Positions 44,341 to 56,760 of a stretch of 64,000 bases of DNA are shown here, in pieces. Below the pieces are notes generated by a model, which was not told where the DNA came from, searched no databases, and worked only from the letters and a program-made list of their open reading frames with translations. Location: assembly GCA_933228675.1 (NCBI GenBank), contig OW121744.1, positions 98,332,526 to 98,396,525 on the forward strand, in the 5' to 3' direction. The DNA comes from Stomorhina lunata. Lineage: Eukaryota > Arthropoda > Insecta > Diptera > Rhiniidae. A program made the translations under genes and the position numbers. Position 1 is the first letter of the stretch; every line of letters begins with the position of its first letter.

Positions 44341-46113
44341 TGGATGAACAAGAATAACGCTAATTTTTTCTAATGTTCAAAGTGTATTGGGTATTGTAAG
44401 TACCAAACATATTTATTTATTTTTTTTTTTTTTGCAGATTTTGAAATCCTTTTTATATAAGTATAAATATTTACCAAAATTGCCTAAATTCACCCGAAAA
44501 AAAGAGTATTTGCTAAGGAAAGAAAACAAATTAATGGTAATAGCATATTACCTAAATAACCCTCTAATATTGTGTAATATTACCTAATGCTTAAATTTTC
44601 TGAGTAATTTTAATTTTTCAATAAATCCTTTATATATTTTGAAAAGGAAATTCTCAAAATGAAAGACGTTACAAAAAATTATGCAACTTTTTAGCATAAA
44701 TTTTATTACTATTTTATTTTTTAAGAATTTCAAAAAAATCCTTAAAAAATCATGTAATTTCATAGCAGTTTTCCCAAGTTTTTCTTAGAATATTTTTATT
44801 ACCTTTATTATCTTAATATGCTTTAAAAGGCTAAAGCATATCCTTTACATCAACTTTTAACTACATGAAAAACCTTGAAGATTTTACTTAACTACGACAA
44901 CAGCTATAAACGCTAATATTGTGTTAATTGTTTAATTTAACAAGATAATATCTAACAATTGCTAATATCCTTGTTATTATCCTTCAGACACAAACACAAC
45001 ACTTTTCTTGCTACATCGCCCACCAACTCGTTTTAACCCAAACATATAATCACTTTTTGGGTTTTACTAATATTTTGGTTACATTTAACTAATGTTTATG
45101 GCAGCTCATAAAAATTATCCTTTTTCTTTCCTTTTTTACTTTTAGTTATACAAACACTAAAATTTAACTCTCTTAGTTAAGAGTTAAACACTTTAACTTT
45201 TTCCCTTTACTTAAGGATACTCGTTTTTCCTTTTAGTTTTCGTTGTCTTCTATTTATGCTCATTTTCTTGGAACAAAGATATTTTAGAAAATGTTACGAA
45301 TTCAAAGGATACAACTCTGCCCATAGCCTTGGGCCTTAATTATACGTGATTTTACAAAATTCTCACATAACTTTAATGATTTTATGGTCGAAGAAATAGC
45401 CAAGTATCTTTCATGTGTTAAACGTTTGTAAAACTCAAATGTTATAAGATTTTCGCGGAATTTGTGAGGTATTGTCATTATTAAGGATATCAAGGATTTT
45501 AGAAATTTTTGGTATTTTAATAACTTTAGCTTTGAAATATATTTTAAATGTTTTGCTTTGAAATTATTTGTTACATTTTTTCGTTTTAATCTTTGAATTT
45601 GTACTATTCATTACATATATGAAACAAATTTCAAGGACAGGGGCATTTGAAATAAAATTACAAAATATTTTTCTCCAAGTGTTAAATACTGATATTTCAT
45701 AAATAGAATTTTAATATATTGTAATGGCAGATCGGTTGAGTATAAACTTCTATAACATACGTGGGCTAAGATCAAATTTCTTCTCTGCTTACGAACACAT
45801 TTGTCTCCACCCAGACAGAAGAATATTTTTTGAAAAATCAAAAAAAAAAAGTCTTTTTAGACCAGTTTGGAAGACCAAAAAATGATTTGTCGTCTGCGCG
45901 ATTAAAAAACTAGTCGAAGAAGATTCGCGCTTATGCTTTAAAACTTGCAGTTTAAAACTAGAATAACAAAAAGTATATCAATTCAAAATCAAACATTTAA
46001 GGGATTGAAATTCGACAGTTGTAATACAATTTTGCAATCAGATTTTGCACAGTTAGACGATAAAAAAGGTTTCTCCATAGTGTTATTTTTGAAATATTAA
46101 ACGCGCATAGATA
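44341..46113. other. AT-rich sequence, no gene seen
   Basis: Short frames (44387-44587 plus, 45493-45302 and 45841-45611 minus) have no domain signature. Confidence 0.4.
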
Positions 46114-46205
46114 GTGGATGCTGTAGCTAAGTGGGTTAGCACGCCGACCACTAACCATAAAATATTATTTTTAGTCTGGTTCGAACCCCGGTCGCGGCCG
46201 TCGAT
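46114..46205 (+). pseudogene. tRNA-like sequence, SINE-type head
   Basis: An A-box-like TAGCTAAGTGGGTTAGC (46124-46140) and a perfect B-box GGTTCGAACCC (46178-46188), but the region between them holds an AT-rich stretch that does not form a normal anticodon arm. An A-rich segment GAAAAATAAATAAAATAA follows. Best read as a degraded tRNA-derived SINE, not a working tRNA. Confidence 0.55.
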
Positions 46206-46729
46206 GAAAAATAAATAAAATAACAAGAAATACTGCAGCTTCTTTTGTATTCCAAAAATAGACTTTTCACCACACTACAAAATTATATTAGATAAAGTTT
46301 TTAGAAGCGATTTAAGTGAAAAACGATTTAGGGCCTTTCTATATTAAAGTAACTATATGTACAATTGTAAAGGCAATGTTCCTTTTTTTAAATCAACTGG
46401 AAAAGTAATCAAAATTGAGTCAAAAATGTCTCGAAAATGGCTCTTAAAAGACTCATAATATGTTCAGAAAGGTGTTCATAAATGATTCTCTCAAGGGAGT
46501 CGCGGCTAGGGTACCATTTTCTTCCGAAGGCACAGTCTTTTTCGAATCGAAATTGATGGCATATTCGATTGTTTCAATCGTCCGCGGCAGTCGAAAAAGA
46601 GTCAAATATGATTAGAAAATAACAAAAATGCAGACTGACCATCGTACATTCTGGGCTATGTACATTAATTAAGTACGTATAATACCGAATTTCACTGTCG
46701 GGTTTTTTTACAGATGTCCAAACGTCGTT

Positions 46730-47150
46730 AGGGCCACAACGTTATCGGGCTTCGATGTCCTTTCTGATTCAATATCGAAGATCCTCGTGAGTTGCCCGAA
46801 CATTGAAATTGTAATTGCCGGTGACTTCAATGTTCACACCTCATCTTGGCTTCTCCATTCGAGCCACACGACTTCTAAAGGGCAATATGTTGAGCTATTC
46901 GCCACATATAATCACCTAGCGCAACTGGTAAATGAACTTACACATACAAACAAACAACAAAACAGCCTTGAACTTTTCTTAACTTTAAACAAGTAGAAGT
47001 CTTGCACCTCTTAGAAATTCCGATCATTGTATCATCTCCGCCTCTTTTTCGTTCTCCGCACTTCGTAATCTTTCAGAAACAGCCACTTAGCGTTTAACTT
47101 TTTTATACGAAAAAGGTCATTGGGCTGAGCTCAACGAATTTTATAGGCAT
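46730..47150 (+). pseudogene. Endonuclease relic of the CR1-like LINE
   Basis: LSDSISKILVSCPNIEIVIA runs into GDFNVHTSSWLLHSSHTT, FATYNHLAQLVNELTHT and LELFLTLNK, then after a frameshift RNSDHCIISASFSFSALRN. GDFN and SDH are the conserved metal- and phosphate-binding motifs of apurinic-type LINE endonucleases. The longest frame is 46787-46996. Confidence 0.85.
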
Positions 47151-47192
47151 TTCGTATGGAAACTTTGTTTTCTCGACAGTAACGTCTCTGCC

Positions 47193-47508
47193 TTGAACCG
47201 CCATGGTATAGCAGGTTAGTCATCCGCCTAGAATACTAGAGGTCGGAAGTTCGATCCCTGGCCAGACCCTCTTGAAAAAAATAAATTTTCAAAAAAGCCG
47301 CTATTCACCTCATAACTCAGCTAGCCACTGGTTATTGAGTATTAGGCTATGAAAAACTTCTCTAACTAATGCATTTGCCGATGGGAGCCGTAGTTAAAAC
47401 GTAGGTCCCTTTCAATGAGTCCAAAAATAGAATCGGATGCTCATTGTCTGAGAGAAGTACCACTTGTTCCAATTGGAATGTTGTCGTGGAAATTATTATT
47501 ATTATTAT
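47193..47508 (+). mobile_element. tRNA-headed SINE nested in the LINE, with 12-bp target duplication
   Basis: AACGTCTCTGCC (47181-47192) and AATGTCTCTGCT (47509-47520) bracket a 316-bp insert; they differ at two positions, both C/T. The head has TATAGCAGGTTAGTC (A-box-like, 47208) and AGTTCGATCCC (B-box). A unique body follows, then an (ATT)n tail ending at 47507. The reading frame of the LINE resumes (NVSAGNKN) exactly after the second copy. The structure (pol III promoter boxes, microsatellite tail, long target duplication) is that of a SINE. The minus frame 47688-47362 is an artefact. Confidence 0.85.
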
Positions 47509-47784
47509 AATGTCTCTGCTGGGAATAAAAATGTTTATCCAGTGAAAAATATTTCGATTAAACATAAATTTAAAACGTGGTTCAATCAGACGTGCAAACA
47601 CAGAGTCAGATCCCGAGAGATTGCTTTCAGAAACTAGAGTAATAACCAAAATCCAGTTACTGATTTGCTCCGCAAACAGGCATGACATACATGTGCCAAA
47701 GTATTAAGACGTGAAAAAGCTCTACACGCGTTACATCTTCGTACTAAAATTCTTGCTACTCCTCGTTGCAGTAAGAGTTTCTGG

Positions 47785-49275
47785 TTGTTCGTTAAACGAT
47801 TTAAGAATAATGCTAGTTCTACAATTTCTTCTCTTCTAAAGGATGGTCAAACATTCACAGACCCGATTGATAAAGCTAACCTTTTAGCTAAATTATTTGC
47901 AAGTAATTCTCGCTTGCCGGAAAGTACTCAACCTCTACCCGAGCTCGAAAGAATATCTGTAATATCTGCCAATGATATTCTTTATCGCCAGTGATGTAAA
48001 ACGAGTTTAAGCAAGTCTCCAGGGCCGGATGGTATTCCAGCACTAATCTCGATACAGTGATGTTCGACGCTTGAGCGTCCATTAGCCAACCTCTTTAGCA
48101 CCTTGTACTATGCCGGTAAATTTCCTTTTGTCTTAGAAGGTAGCTAATGTTACGCCAATCCCCAAAAAGGGTGAGGCTAACAATCCTGAAAATTACCGTC
48201 CAATAGCAATTTGTTCTGCCCTCTCCAAAGTAATGGAGAGTATGGCGAACCACCTTCTTGCTAAATATCTGGAATGTAACAACCTACTAAGCGACTGCCA
48301 GTATGGATTTGGGGACGCTCTACGGGGGACTTACTAGCATTCCTATCGGATAAGTGGTGCTGGTTTATTTACCGCTTTGGCTAAAGTAAATTTGTGGCCT
48401 TAGATATTTCCAAGGCGTTCAATAGAGTGTGGCATGATGGACTTTAATTAAAACTTGTCGCTTTTGGCTTCGGTAATAACTTCTCTCGATTTATATCGCG
48501 CTTCCTCAGGGATCGCACGAGTTTGTTATAGATGGGATCTCATCAAGAAAAATTTAGGAGTACCGCAAGGCTCTGTTCTTTCTCCAACTATATTTCTTAT
48601 ATTCATTAATGACCTTCTATGTCAAACTTCCAATCCTATCTACATATGATAGTAGCATATGCCATTCATACAGTCTTTTACAGATTGACGCCATGAGGCA
48701 AAACATGAATGAATCAAGATCTCGAAAAAATCTATCAATGGGGTCTTGCAAATAGAGTCGACTTTAATGCACGTAAGACTCAATGTTGTATGCTCATGCA
48801 TAAACGCACTGCAGATCATGTTATGTCATCTGTATTCATAGATGGTTTAAATACTGAGGATTTGGACGCTTTTGATGTTCTGGGCATGAGAATTTAATGT
48901 GATGTTCGTTGGATTAAGCATATTTTTTTTTAAGTGTCGAAAGAAGCATTCAAGTGCCTCGGTTTTCTAAAGCGCTGTAAGAGATACTTTACTCCAAAAT
49001 GGAATACAAAATGGAAGTTCTTTGACCGCGTGCAAGGGAGGGAAAAAGTGCTCATTGGTGACAGTAGCGTATCCAACTCTATAGATTCACTGCTCCAGTC
49101 AGAGCTCCGTCTTAATGTGGGTTATGTCACACTGTTCTATCGGTACTACTTCGGATTACTTTCTTACGAAATCAGGGGTCTTATCAGGGAAACATTCTTG
49201 CGCACCACGCGTCCGTCCGTTAGATCACATCAAAAGGTAAAGGTCAAAGGCCGAGCATGTTTTAGAGCTCTATGA
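47785..49275 (+). pseudogene. Reverse transcriptase relic of the CR1-like LINE
   Basis: Ordered RT motifs: LAKLFASNSRLPESTQPLPE (47870-47940), SPGPDGIPAL (near 48020), VTPIPKKGEANNPENYRPIA with ICSALSKVMES (48150-48245), NNLLSDCQYGF (48280), FVALDISKAFNRVWHDGL (motif A region, 48395-48450), GVPQGSVLSPTIFLIFINDL (48570-48630). The YADD region has mutated; the downstream ICHSYSLLQIDAMRQNMN is readable. The thumb LEKIYQWGLANRVDFNARKT (48718-48780) and KEAFKCLGFLKRCKRYFTP (48940-48995) follow. Loss of the catalytic FADD motif and several stops make it inactive. Confidence 0.88.
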
Positions 49276-49487
49276 ACTTCGATCTTCTTTCGATTTCATA
49301 GGTCAAGCTTTGAAAGATTTTCTTCTATTTGCCCTTTCCATTGATGATTCGGACGTCCTCTTCTTACATTAAGATTCCCATTTCCATTCTAATTTTAGCT
49401 TTTTAAAAGTAATTGTTTGCCACGAGTGGGTTATTAGCCTGACGTCCTAACCCATATCGCGGCACTTGTTAGGTCACTACTCACAAC

Positions 49488-49626
49488 GGGTGTTAAGGTA
49501 GCTAACCAGGTGATATCACGAGGAAGTCAGTGTCCACAGTTGAAATGAGGGATAGATCAAGATAAGTCTGGGCTTACCAAATTAAGACCAATCAGAGCCA
49601 TTGCTTGGTATCTAACAACCCCTGCA
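49488..49626 (+). repeat. Dispersed repeat shared with 11602-11737
   Basis: The plus-oriented copy of the repeat found inside the 1.3-kb insertion. It follows the CR1-like coding remnant by about 200 bp. Ends are not defined by terminal repeats. Confidence 0.85.
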
Positions 49627-50205
49627 TCAGCCACCGTACGAAACAGCATAGACAAAATTCGTTCTTTAACTGTACAGTACGTATGTATGTGCAATTCACT
49701 TTCTGCAGAATTTTTTTCCTGACAGTTACAATTTAGGAAAATTAAAATCTAATGTCCACAAACACAACTTCTTCTACCATTCTCGCCACAACATATTTTC
49801 CTAATTCCAACACAATTCATAGCAAAAGTAGGGGTCATCTCCTGAGTGCTGGTCCTAATTGTTTATCGTGAACCTCGGCGATTATCATACCAATTAAATA
49901 GAGTCTTACATGGCAACAGTGAAGTAAATAACTTGGTAAAATGTCATCCAACCCCCTTATATAAAATTCTATAGTTTTATACAGAAATTCGGGGTTTTCC
50001 TGAACCACATTACCATTAACAGACCTACGTCGGTAACTTGGTCCTGCCATATTTAATTATCACAAATATATAGACTTTATAGGGACTAAGACGAAAATTT
50101 TAATGAACTTATTTAACGAAATTTTTTTAACGAAAATTTTTCAAATTTACTAAAATTTATCAAATAAATTAAAAAAAAAAATCCAAAAACATTTCAATCT
50201 AATTA
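49627..50205. other. Unassigned sequence with two stray satellite monomers
   Basis: No gene is recognised. 50107-50146 contains TTTAACGAAATTTTTTTAAC and GAAAATTTTTC, two isolated degraded monomers of the TTAACG satellite. Confidence 0.45.
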
Positions 50206-50591
50206 CACTGCTCTGCAAAAATTAATTTTTTGTTTTTCCTATGCGGACTATATGGATCTTGATGCGCTAAACTCAAATCCGTTTTCGGTTTCTCTCCATG
50301 AGATCTGGATTTTTTTTTATGGGCGTGGCAAATTTTCCCCTTAAATTAGTCAGGCACGGAGACCTATTTCGTCCTAACTCGAGAATAACTCATCCGATTT
50401 TCAAAATTAAAACACTTGAAGATGCATAACGAAATTTTCATTTATTTTAGTCTAATATAATTTTTCTGTATCTCTTATCGTTTTGGAGTTATTTAGAAAT
50501 TAATAACCGACAACGGATCTGAGTTTAGCCCATCAAAATCCATGTAGTCCACATAGTTTTATTAAAACGAGGATTTGGCTGCAGAGCAGTG
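50206..50591. mobile_element. 386-bp MITE, CACTGCTCTGCA ends, TTA target duplication
   Basis: The left end CACTGCTCTGCA (50206-50217) is mirrored by TGCAGAGCAGTG (50580-50591). TTA lies immediately outside both ends (50203-50205, 50592-50594). A 3-bp TWA target is typical of PIF/Harbinger elements, whereas CACTG termini with a 3-bp duplication also suit CACTA-type elements; the sequence does not decide. Longer inner complementarity (AAACTCAAATCCG with CGGATCTGAGTTTAG) extends the fold. It has no coding region. Confidence 0.8.
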
Positions 50592-50599
50592 TTATTGTT

Positions 50600-52387
50600 T
50601 AAAATAACACTCGTCTTAATTTATCCCATTAAAAAAACTAAATCTTCAATTATAAAGCCTTAAAGGTTTTCAAATTGGCCCTTTCAACACCGATGTTATT
50701 CAACAAAAATATCTGGCAAATTAATGTTTACACAAACAACCTGTTAAATCAACAAAATTAAAAACTCAATTTCCCAGTCTAAGAAGATACAAAAATTTAT
50801 AAAAATATAAGAAAGGGAACAGGTATTTATAAATCCAAAATCATCATCTTAAAGTGGAACAAAACGTGAGGGTGGGCTATAGAAAAGGTTCTCATACTCA
50901 AAATGAACCAGATTTGTTCCAGTTTTCCCACACACTTAAGAAGAAAATTTTTTGTGAAAATAAAAATAACAATAAAGAAATTGCAATTCTTTGGATACAA
51001 AAAAGAAATCCATGTAAATCTAAATGTTTTTCTAACTGTTACTTGGGTTTGAAAGAGTATTTGTGATAGTGTGTGTGTGTTTGCGTGTTGTCAACGCTTG
51101 AGGGATAACAAGGATAAAAATGAAAATATTTATTTATCATAAAATAACGATCAACCTGTTCGTTGTCTGTGTGTGAATCTAAAGGAATTTGAGTTTAGAA
51201 ATTCACACGCTGTTTAAAGACAGACGAATTTTGTTGTATTTCATTTTATTTCATTTTATTTGCACCGGAAGGAACTTGAGAAATACGTGTGGTTTTCATA
51301 GGATATTCTGCACTCTCATACTCAAATTGTATTTTAAAACAAAAAAGGTCATTGTATTGTTAGTTCCGTTTTTAAAACAAATATTTTTGCATTTCCTTTT
51401 TTGGTTGTTTCGTTTTTTTTTAAAGGATTTATTGTTGCTTTAACAACATTTTAAAGCAAAATTGTGGGAGTTTTTCGTAAAAATTTGTCACAGAGTATCC
51501 TGTAGCCCAAGAATTTCTTATGTTTTTCACATCATTTGTTATGACAGTTTCAATTGCTTTTTTAAACAAATAAAAGGATTATGGTTACAACGAGTTACAA
51601 GTTGTAAAAGTTAACAAAAGCATTTAAAAAGATTTGTTTTCCCTACACAAGGATATTATTTAAAAATTCTTTATAAAAATTGTCCTTCTCATGAGGGCGT
51701 TAGCTTCAATAATTGCATTAAAATTTTGTTTACACAACTTTCCTTTAAAAGAAACAATAATAAATCTTTGCTTATGTTTCAAAAAGTCTCAGGAAATATG
51801 GTTTTTTAGTTTTAAAGGACCCTATTATCCTTTTAAGTCCTTAGATAAACAATATTTGAATATTGTTTTAAAAATGTTGGTAAAATATTGTCATTATAAT
51901 TCCAAATGTAACTACTAGAAGTTATTGTTATATTTATTTGGTTTTGCTTTGAAAGGACCTGTTATCCTTTATATAAACAAATTAGATATGAGTATTAAAT
52001 AAATATGGACTAAAACCTTTAATATATTCAATCATCTACAAACATATGTAAATCTTAATAATCCTTTAAATACCATTAAAAACAGGATAATATTTGAAAT
52101 AAGGGATTACAATTATTTGGGGTAGATTTATTACAATTTTCATCCAAATTCAAGGCCAAAACCAAACTTCCTCTTTATTATAAAAAATAATATATTTGCA
52201 ATAATTTCAAAAAAAAAAAGTTACTTCCGGGTGTAAAAGTTAACGTTTTATTTTATAGTCCTAAAAATGGGATTCTAGGATAATTCTTAACCAAATTTTA
52301 AGTCAGTACATCATTCACTCTTCATGCAGCGTTGACCGAAATTTATCGAATTTTTATTTGAATTTTGTGTTTTCGAGCATATAACAA
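50600..52387. other. AT-rich sequence, no gene seen
   Basis: Frames at 50854-51066, 51189-51443 and 51691-51918 lack domain motifs. A short (GT)n tract occurs at 51069-51084. Confidence 0.4.
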
Positions 52388-53120
52388 AACAAGTAAGAAA
52401 GCGCTATAGTCGGTCAAGCCGACCATACGATACCCTTCACCATTATGGTCAAAGGTGTTCTTTTTCCTGTATAAAGACAAATATTTGCTAAATTTTTCCA
52501 TCATACAAACATTTTCTCAAAACTTATATATTCAATCTGTTTCCGTCATTTGGACTTATATGAGAGGTAGGGTCAAATGTGGACCGATTATCTCGAAATT
52601 TGACAAATTGATTACAGTTGTTACAAAAATTATGTATGCAAAAAATAAACTCAAAATTTTCATTATCTTTAGATTTACGAGCGTTTTAGTGATTTTTTTG
52701 TCTCATTTTTAAAGAAGAGTTTGTATGGGAGCTATGGTCAAATGTGGACCGATTTGATATTTGTGGCCAATATAGCAATTCCGGGAATTGGGACCTATGG
52801 GAGGTACCATAAATAAGGGGCCGATTTTGATCAATTTCAATAGCCATGGTCCCATTATCAAAAAAATTATCTGTGCCAAATTTCATCAAATTATCTTTAG
52901 AATTGCGACCTGTAGTTTGATTACAAGGTTTACATGGGGGTACAGCCAGCCAGCCGTCCAGAAAGCCAGCCAGACGGACGGACTCGCTAAAACGACTCAG
53001 AAAGTGATTCTAAGTCTATTGGTTTACTAAAAGGTGGTTCTAAGACAAATATTTCTATGCGTTACAAACATCAGCACAAACTTATAATACCCTTTCCACC
53101 TATGGTGGTGAAGGGTATAA
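52388..53120. repeat. Dispersed repeat with inverted ends and a 5' hairpin
   Basis: It starts ACAAGTAAGA, then the hairpin GTCGGTCAAGCCGAC (52410-52424), then ATACCCTTCACCATTATGG. It ends CCTATGGTGGTGAAGGGTAT (53099-53118), an imperfect inverted copy of that block. The interior has repeated TATGGGAGCTATGGTCAAAT and GTGGACCGAT words and a CCAGCCAGACGGACGGAC simple repeat. I know this general layout as an abundant repeat in higher flies, but cannot name the family. It is non-coding; open frames inside are incidental. Confidence 0.65.
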
Positions 53121-53158
53121 GAATTAAGTCAATTTTGCATCTTTTTGAAATGCAGTTA

Positions 53159-53387
53159 TTAACCCCTTGACGTATTCCACGAGTCTGATTCGTGGTACAA
53201 TTTCTGTTCCTAACATGATTATAACGAGTCTGACTCGTGGTACAATTTCTGTCCCCAACTTGATTATAACGAGTCTGACTCGTTTTGCGACTATTCTTAA
53301 GCATCAAAACTGGTTTGTTTAATGCAAGTTGTATGCGAACAGTTGGAAGCGAACTTCGTTTCGCTAATTGATACATCAAGGGGTTAA
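53159..53387. mobile_element. 229-bp MITE with TTAA target and CCCCTTGAYGTAT ends (piggyBac-like)
   Basis: TTAA at 53159-53162 and 53384-53387 flanks inverted ends CCCCTTGACGTAT and (reverse complement of the right end) CCCCTTGATGTAT, 12 of 13 identical. TTAA with CCC ends is the signature of piggyBac-type elements. Inside is a ~50-bp repeat in two to three copies, each with the odd palindrome ACGAGTCTGACTCGT followed by GGTACAATTTCTG. The minus frame 53394-53071, with RNCTTSQTRYN repeats, is the translation shadow of this. Confidence 0.82.
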
Positions 53388-53605
53388 GCCCCATATAATT
53401 CCTTTAGATTTCAAAAATAAAAAGTAGCGCGAATGTATAAACGAATTCAGAGATAGGATTTTAATAGCAAACAAATTTCAATTGCGTTCAATTTTTTTAA
53501 ATTATTTAAATTGTTTTATATAAGCAATAAAACAAACTTTATTACTGAAAAAAATCATTAATGTACCTTGTACAGTTTCTCAGAAATTTGAAGTCAAAAT
53601 TCAAC

Positions 53606-53960
53606 AAGTAAGAGTGTTATATTCGTCTGTGCCGAATCTTATATACCCACAATCAAATTGTGTTAAATTTAGAAAGGTATCTCAAATATCTACGAGAGTG
53701 CAGCTAATTCAAAATTTGAACCAAATTCGAAAAAATTTGTTACTCTAGTTGGTTTTGTTGGTAAAATCTTTGGACTAAATTCAGTGGCAATATCTTTGTA
53801 GTTCAACATTTAAAAGTATCCAATTGGTTTCCCTGATATTTGCACTTTGCACAAAATTTGGTCTCATAACCGGGTACAGTTTTACCAAAGACTCTGTAGC
53901 ATAAAGATGTTGCACTTCCATACATTGATTTTTAGCAGGAGTAGGCAGCCCATAACACCA
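53606..53960. repeat. Related dispersed repeat, 5' part
   Basis: It begins ACAAGTAAGAG, then a hairpin-like TATTCGTCTGTGCCGAAT and ATATACCCACAATC, matching the layout of 52388 onward (same lead-in, different hairpin). The 3' end is not recognisable. Confidence 0.5.
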
Positions 53961-54299
53961 GTAGCCGATGAATTTTTTTTATTTTCGTAAATACCACGAT
54001 CATTTATAAAACTCGTGAAAATAATTATTAAAATCATTCAGTTGGAATTTGGATGTTAACAGAGTTGGTTGGCGCCGCTCTTAAAGAAAATAACAAAACA
54101 AAATAGGCAAGAAACAAATCAAAATCCAATTTATTGCAACAAAATACATGGTTCGAGAGAACAAAGATATATAATCTCGAACATTGTTGCCACGACACTA
54201 TTATACTTTTGTAAACATTGGGAATATTTTTGTAAATATTGGGAATATTTTTCAAAACAGAAATAAATTCTAATATTAAACAATTTTAGATTTTTATAT

Positions 54300-54970
54300 T
54301 TTTAAGATATTTTCAAAAATTTTTTCACTAAAAATTTTTAATGAAAATATGTTTCTTTTGAAAATTGTTCGATCAAAATTATATCTTATAGAAAATTTTT
54401 CGATAAAAATATTTTTCTTTAAAAAAAATGTTTCTAATCTTCTATAGGCAAATGTTTGATAAAAAAATTTTCTATAGACAAATTTTTGTAAAAAAATTTT
54501 CTACAGAAAAATTTTTGTAAGAAAATTTTCTTCAGAAAAATTTTTGATAAAAAAATTTTCTATATAAAAATTGTTGATAAAAAATTTTTTATAGAAAAAT
54601 TTTTGACAAAAAAATTTTTATAGAAAATTTTTTGATAAAAAAAATTTCTATATAAAAATTGTTGATAAAAATTTTTTATAGAAAAATTTTTATAGAAAAT
54701 TTTTTGATAAAAAAAATTTTCTATAGAAAAATTTTTGATAAAAAAAAAATTCTATAGAAAAATTTTTGATAAAAAAAATTTTCTATAGAAAAATTTTTGA
54801 TAAAAAAAAATTTTCTATAGAGAAATTTTTGATAAAAAAAAAAATTTTCTATAGAAAAATTTTTGATAAAAAAAATTTTCTATAGAAAAGTTTTTGATAA
54901 AAAAAATTTTCTATAGAAAAATTTTTGATAAAAAAAAAATTTTCTATAGAAAAATTTTTGATAAAAATAT
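54300..54970 (-). repeat. CTATAG-core satellite, TTTTTGAT linker (inverse of 36746-38935)
   Basis: Monomers read TTTTTGATAAAAAAA, then TTTTCTATAGAAAAA, the reverse complement of the 5.2-kb and 37-kb arrays. The first ~300 bp are diverged and 54710-54970 homogeneous (about nine clean units). Confidence 0.92.
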
Positions 54971-55129
54971 ATGAAAAAAAAAAAAAAATGGAGTACAAAA
55001 GTTTTTCTTCTTAAAACGTTAAAACTGCACATTATTTAAGTTAAAAGTATAAAAACGGCAACTCTGCCGACTATTTTTTTTGTTCTGTTCTCTTTGCGCC
55101 GACCCGTGATTGATAGCTATCTAATTTAG

Positions 55130-55790
55130 TAGGTGTAATCTTAATATACCTCCAAATTATTTTGATTGTAGATATAAAAAGGGGCTGTTATATATATAAG
55201 AACTATAGCCAAATGTTGACCGATTGTCACAAAATTTTATACACTGGCTGGTATTTATATAAAGCTTATTTTTTCAACTGGCCTTTGTGGCATTTTAGTG
55301 GTTTCCGGGAGTGATTTTAGTATAAAAGCCATGGTCAAATACTGACCGATTCCTATAAAATTTGATATACTGACCAATAGTTGCATAAAACTTCAATATT
55401 CTAAATTAAGTCGTCATAGCTATTACAATTATATTCAATTTATCAGCATTAATGTGATTCCAGGGGCAAGGTTATATGGGAGCTCTAACTAAGTGTGAAC
55501 CGATTTCGGCCATTTTCAATATACAACTTTTTCAAGATATCGACAATACTTTAGTAAAATTTTGTCCCTCTAGCTCTTTTCGTTAAGGCGATATTGCTTT
55601 TATGTGACGGACAGACTGACATAAATCCCATTTCCTTTTTTTATTTTTGTAAGTTTTTTATATGGGAGCTGTGGTCAAATGGTGAGCGATTGTAACAAAA
55701 TTTGGCACACTGGTTGGTATTCCTAGAAGACTTTCTTGTGCCAAATTTAGTTGCCATAGTTCCTTTGGTTTAGGCCCCATCGTGCCTTGA
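55130..55790. repeat. Dispersed repeat with four internal units, leading into (GACA)n
   Basis: Four loosely similar units of ~125-180 bp each start with a variant of TATGGGAGCTGTGGTCAAAT followed by TGACCGATT and CAAAATTTGGCACACTGG. The same words occur in 52388-53120. The last unit runs directly into the GACA tract, where that family normally has a short GGACGGACAGAC segment. Confidence 0.65.
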
Positions 55791-56574
<784 letters not shown>

Positions 56575-56700
56575 CTTAGAAGTTTCCATGAATATTTGCA
56601 AGTGTGTCCCACGAAAAACCGGTATTTTGAAAAATTTACTTTCAAGTTTTCGTCATTTCCACCTGTCGTATGTTATATCTATATGGAGCAACATTAGCGA

Positions 56701-56755
56701 GGCCCTATGCTCCACTGGGAGTCAAGGATAACAGAAGAAGAAGATGAAGAGCACA
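56701..56755 (+). mobile_element. LINE 3' tail, third copy
   Basis: GGCCCTATGCTCCACTGGGA, then GTCAAGGATAACAGAAGAAG and further GAA triplets. It matches the terminus of the minus-strand LINE at 1-377 and the copy at 42831. Only the last ~50 bp of the element are present. Confidence 0.75.
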
Positions 56756-56760
56756 TTAGT

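Larger units (their letters stand above)
46690..49430 (+). mobile_element. CR1-like LINE, degenerate, endonuclease plus RT
   Basis: The plus strand carries an endonuclease (46730-47110), a linker, an RT (47785-49275) and a short 3' region, with many frameshifts and stops. It is homologous to the minus-strand fragment at 1500-2490. A complete SINE with target duplications sits in its linker (47193-47508). The 5' end is lost: nothing before the middle of the endonuclease is recognisable, as usual for truncated LINE copies. Confidence 0.88.

Noticed and set aside
47362..47688. 108-codon minus frame
   Set aside because: It spans the SINE and LINE border in antisense and contains the (ATT)n tail as poly-I.
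53071..53394. 107-codon minus frame with RNCTTSQTRYN repeats
   Set aside because: It is the translation of the internal repeat of the TTAA-flanked MITE.
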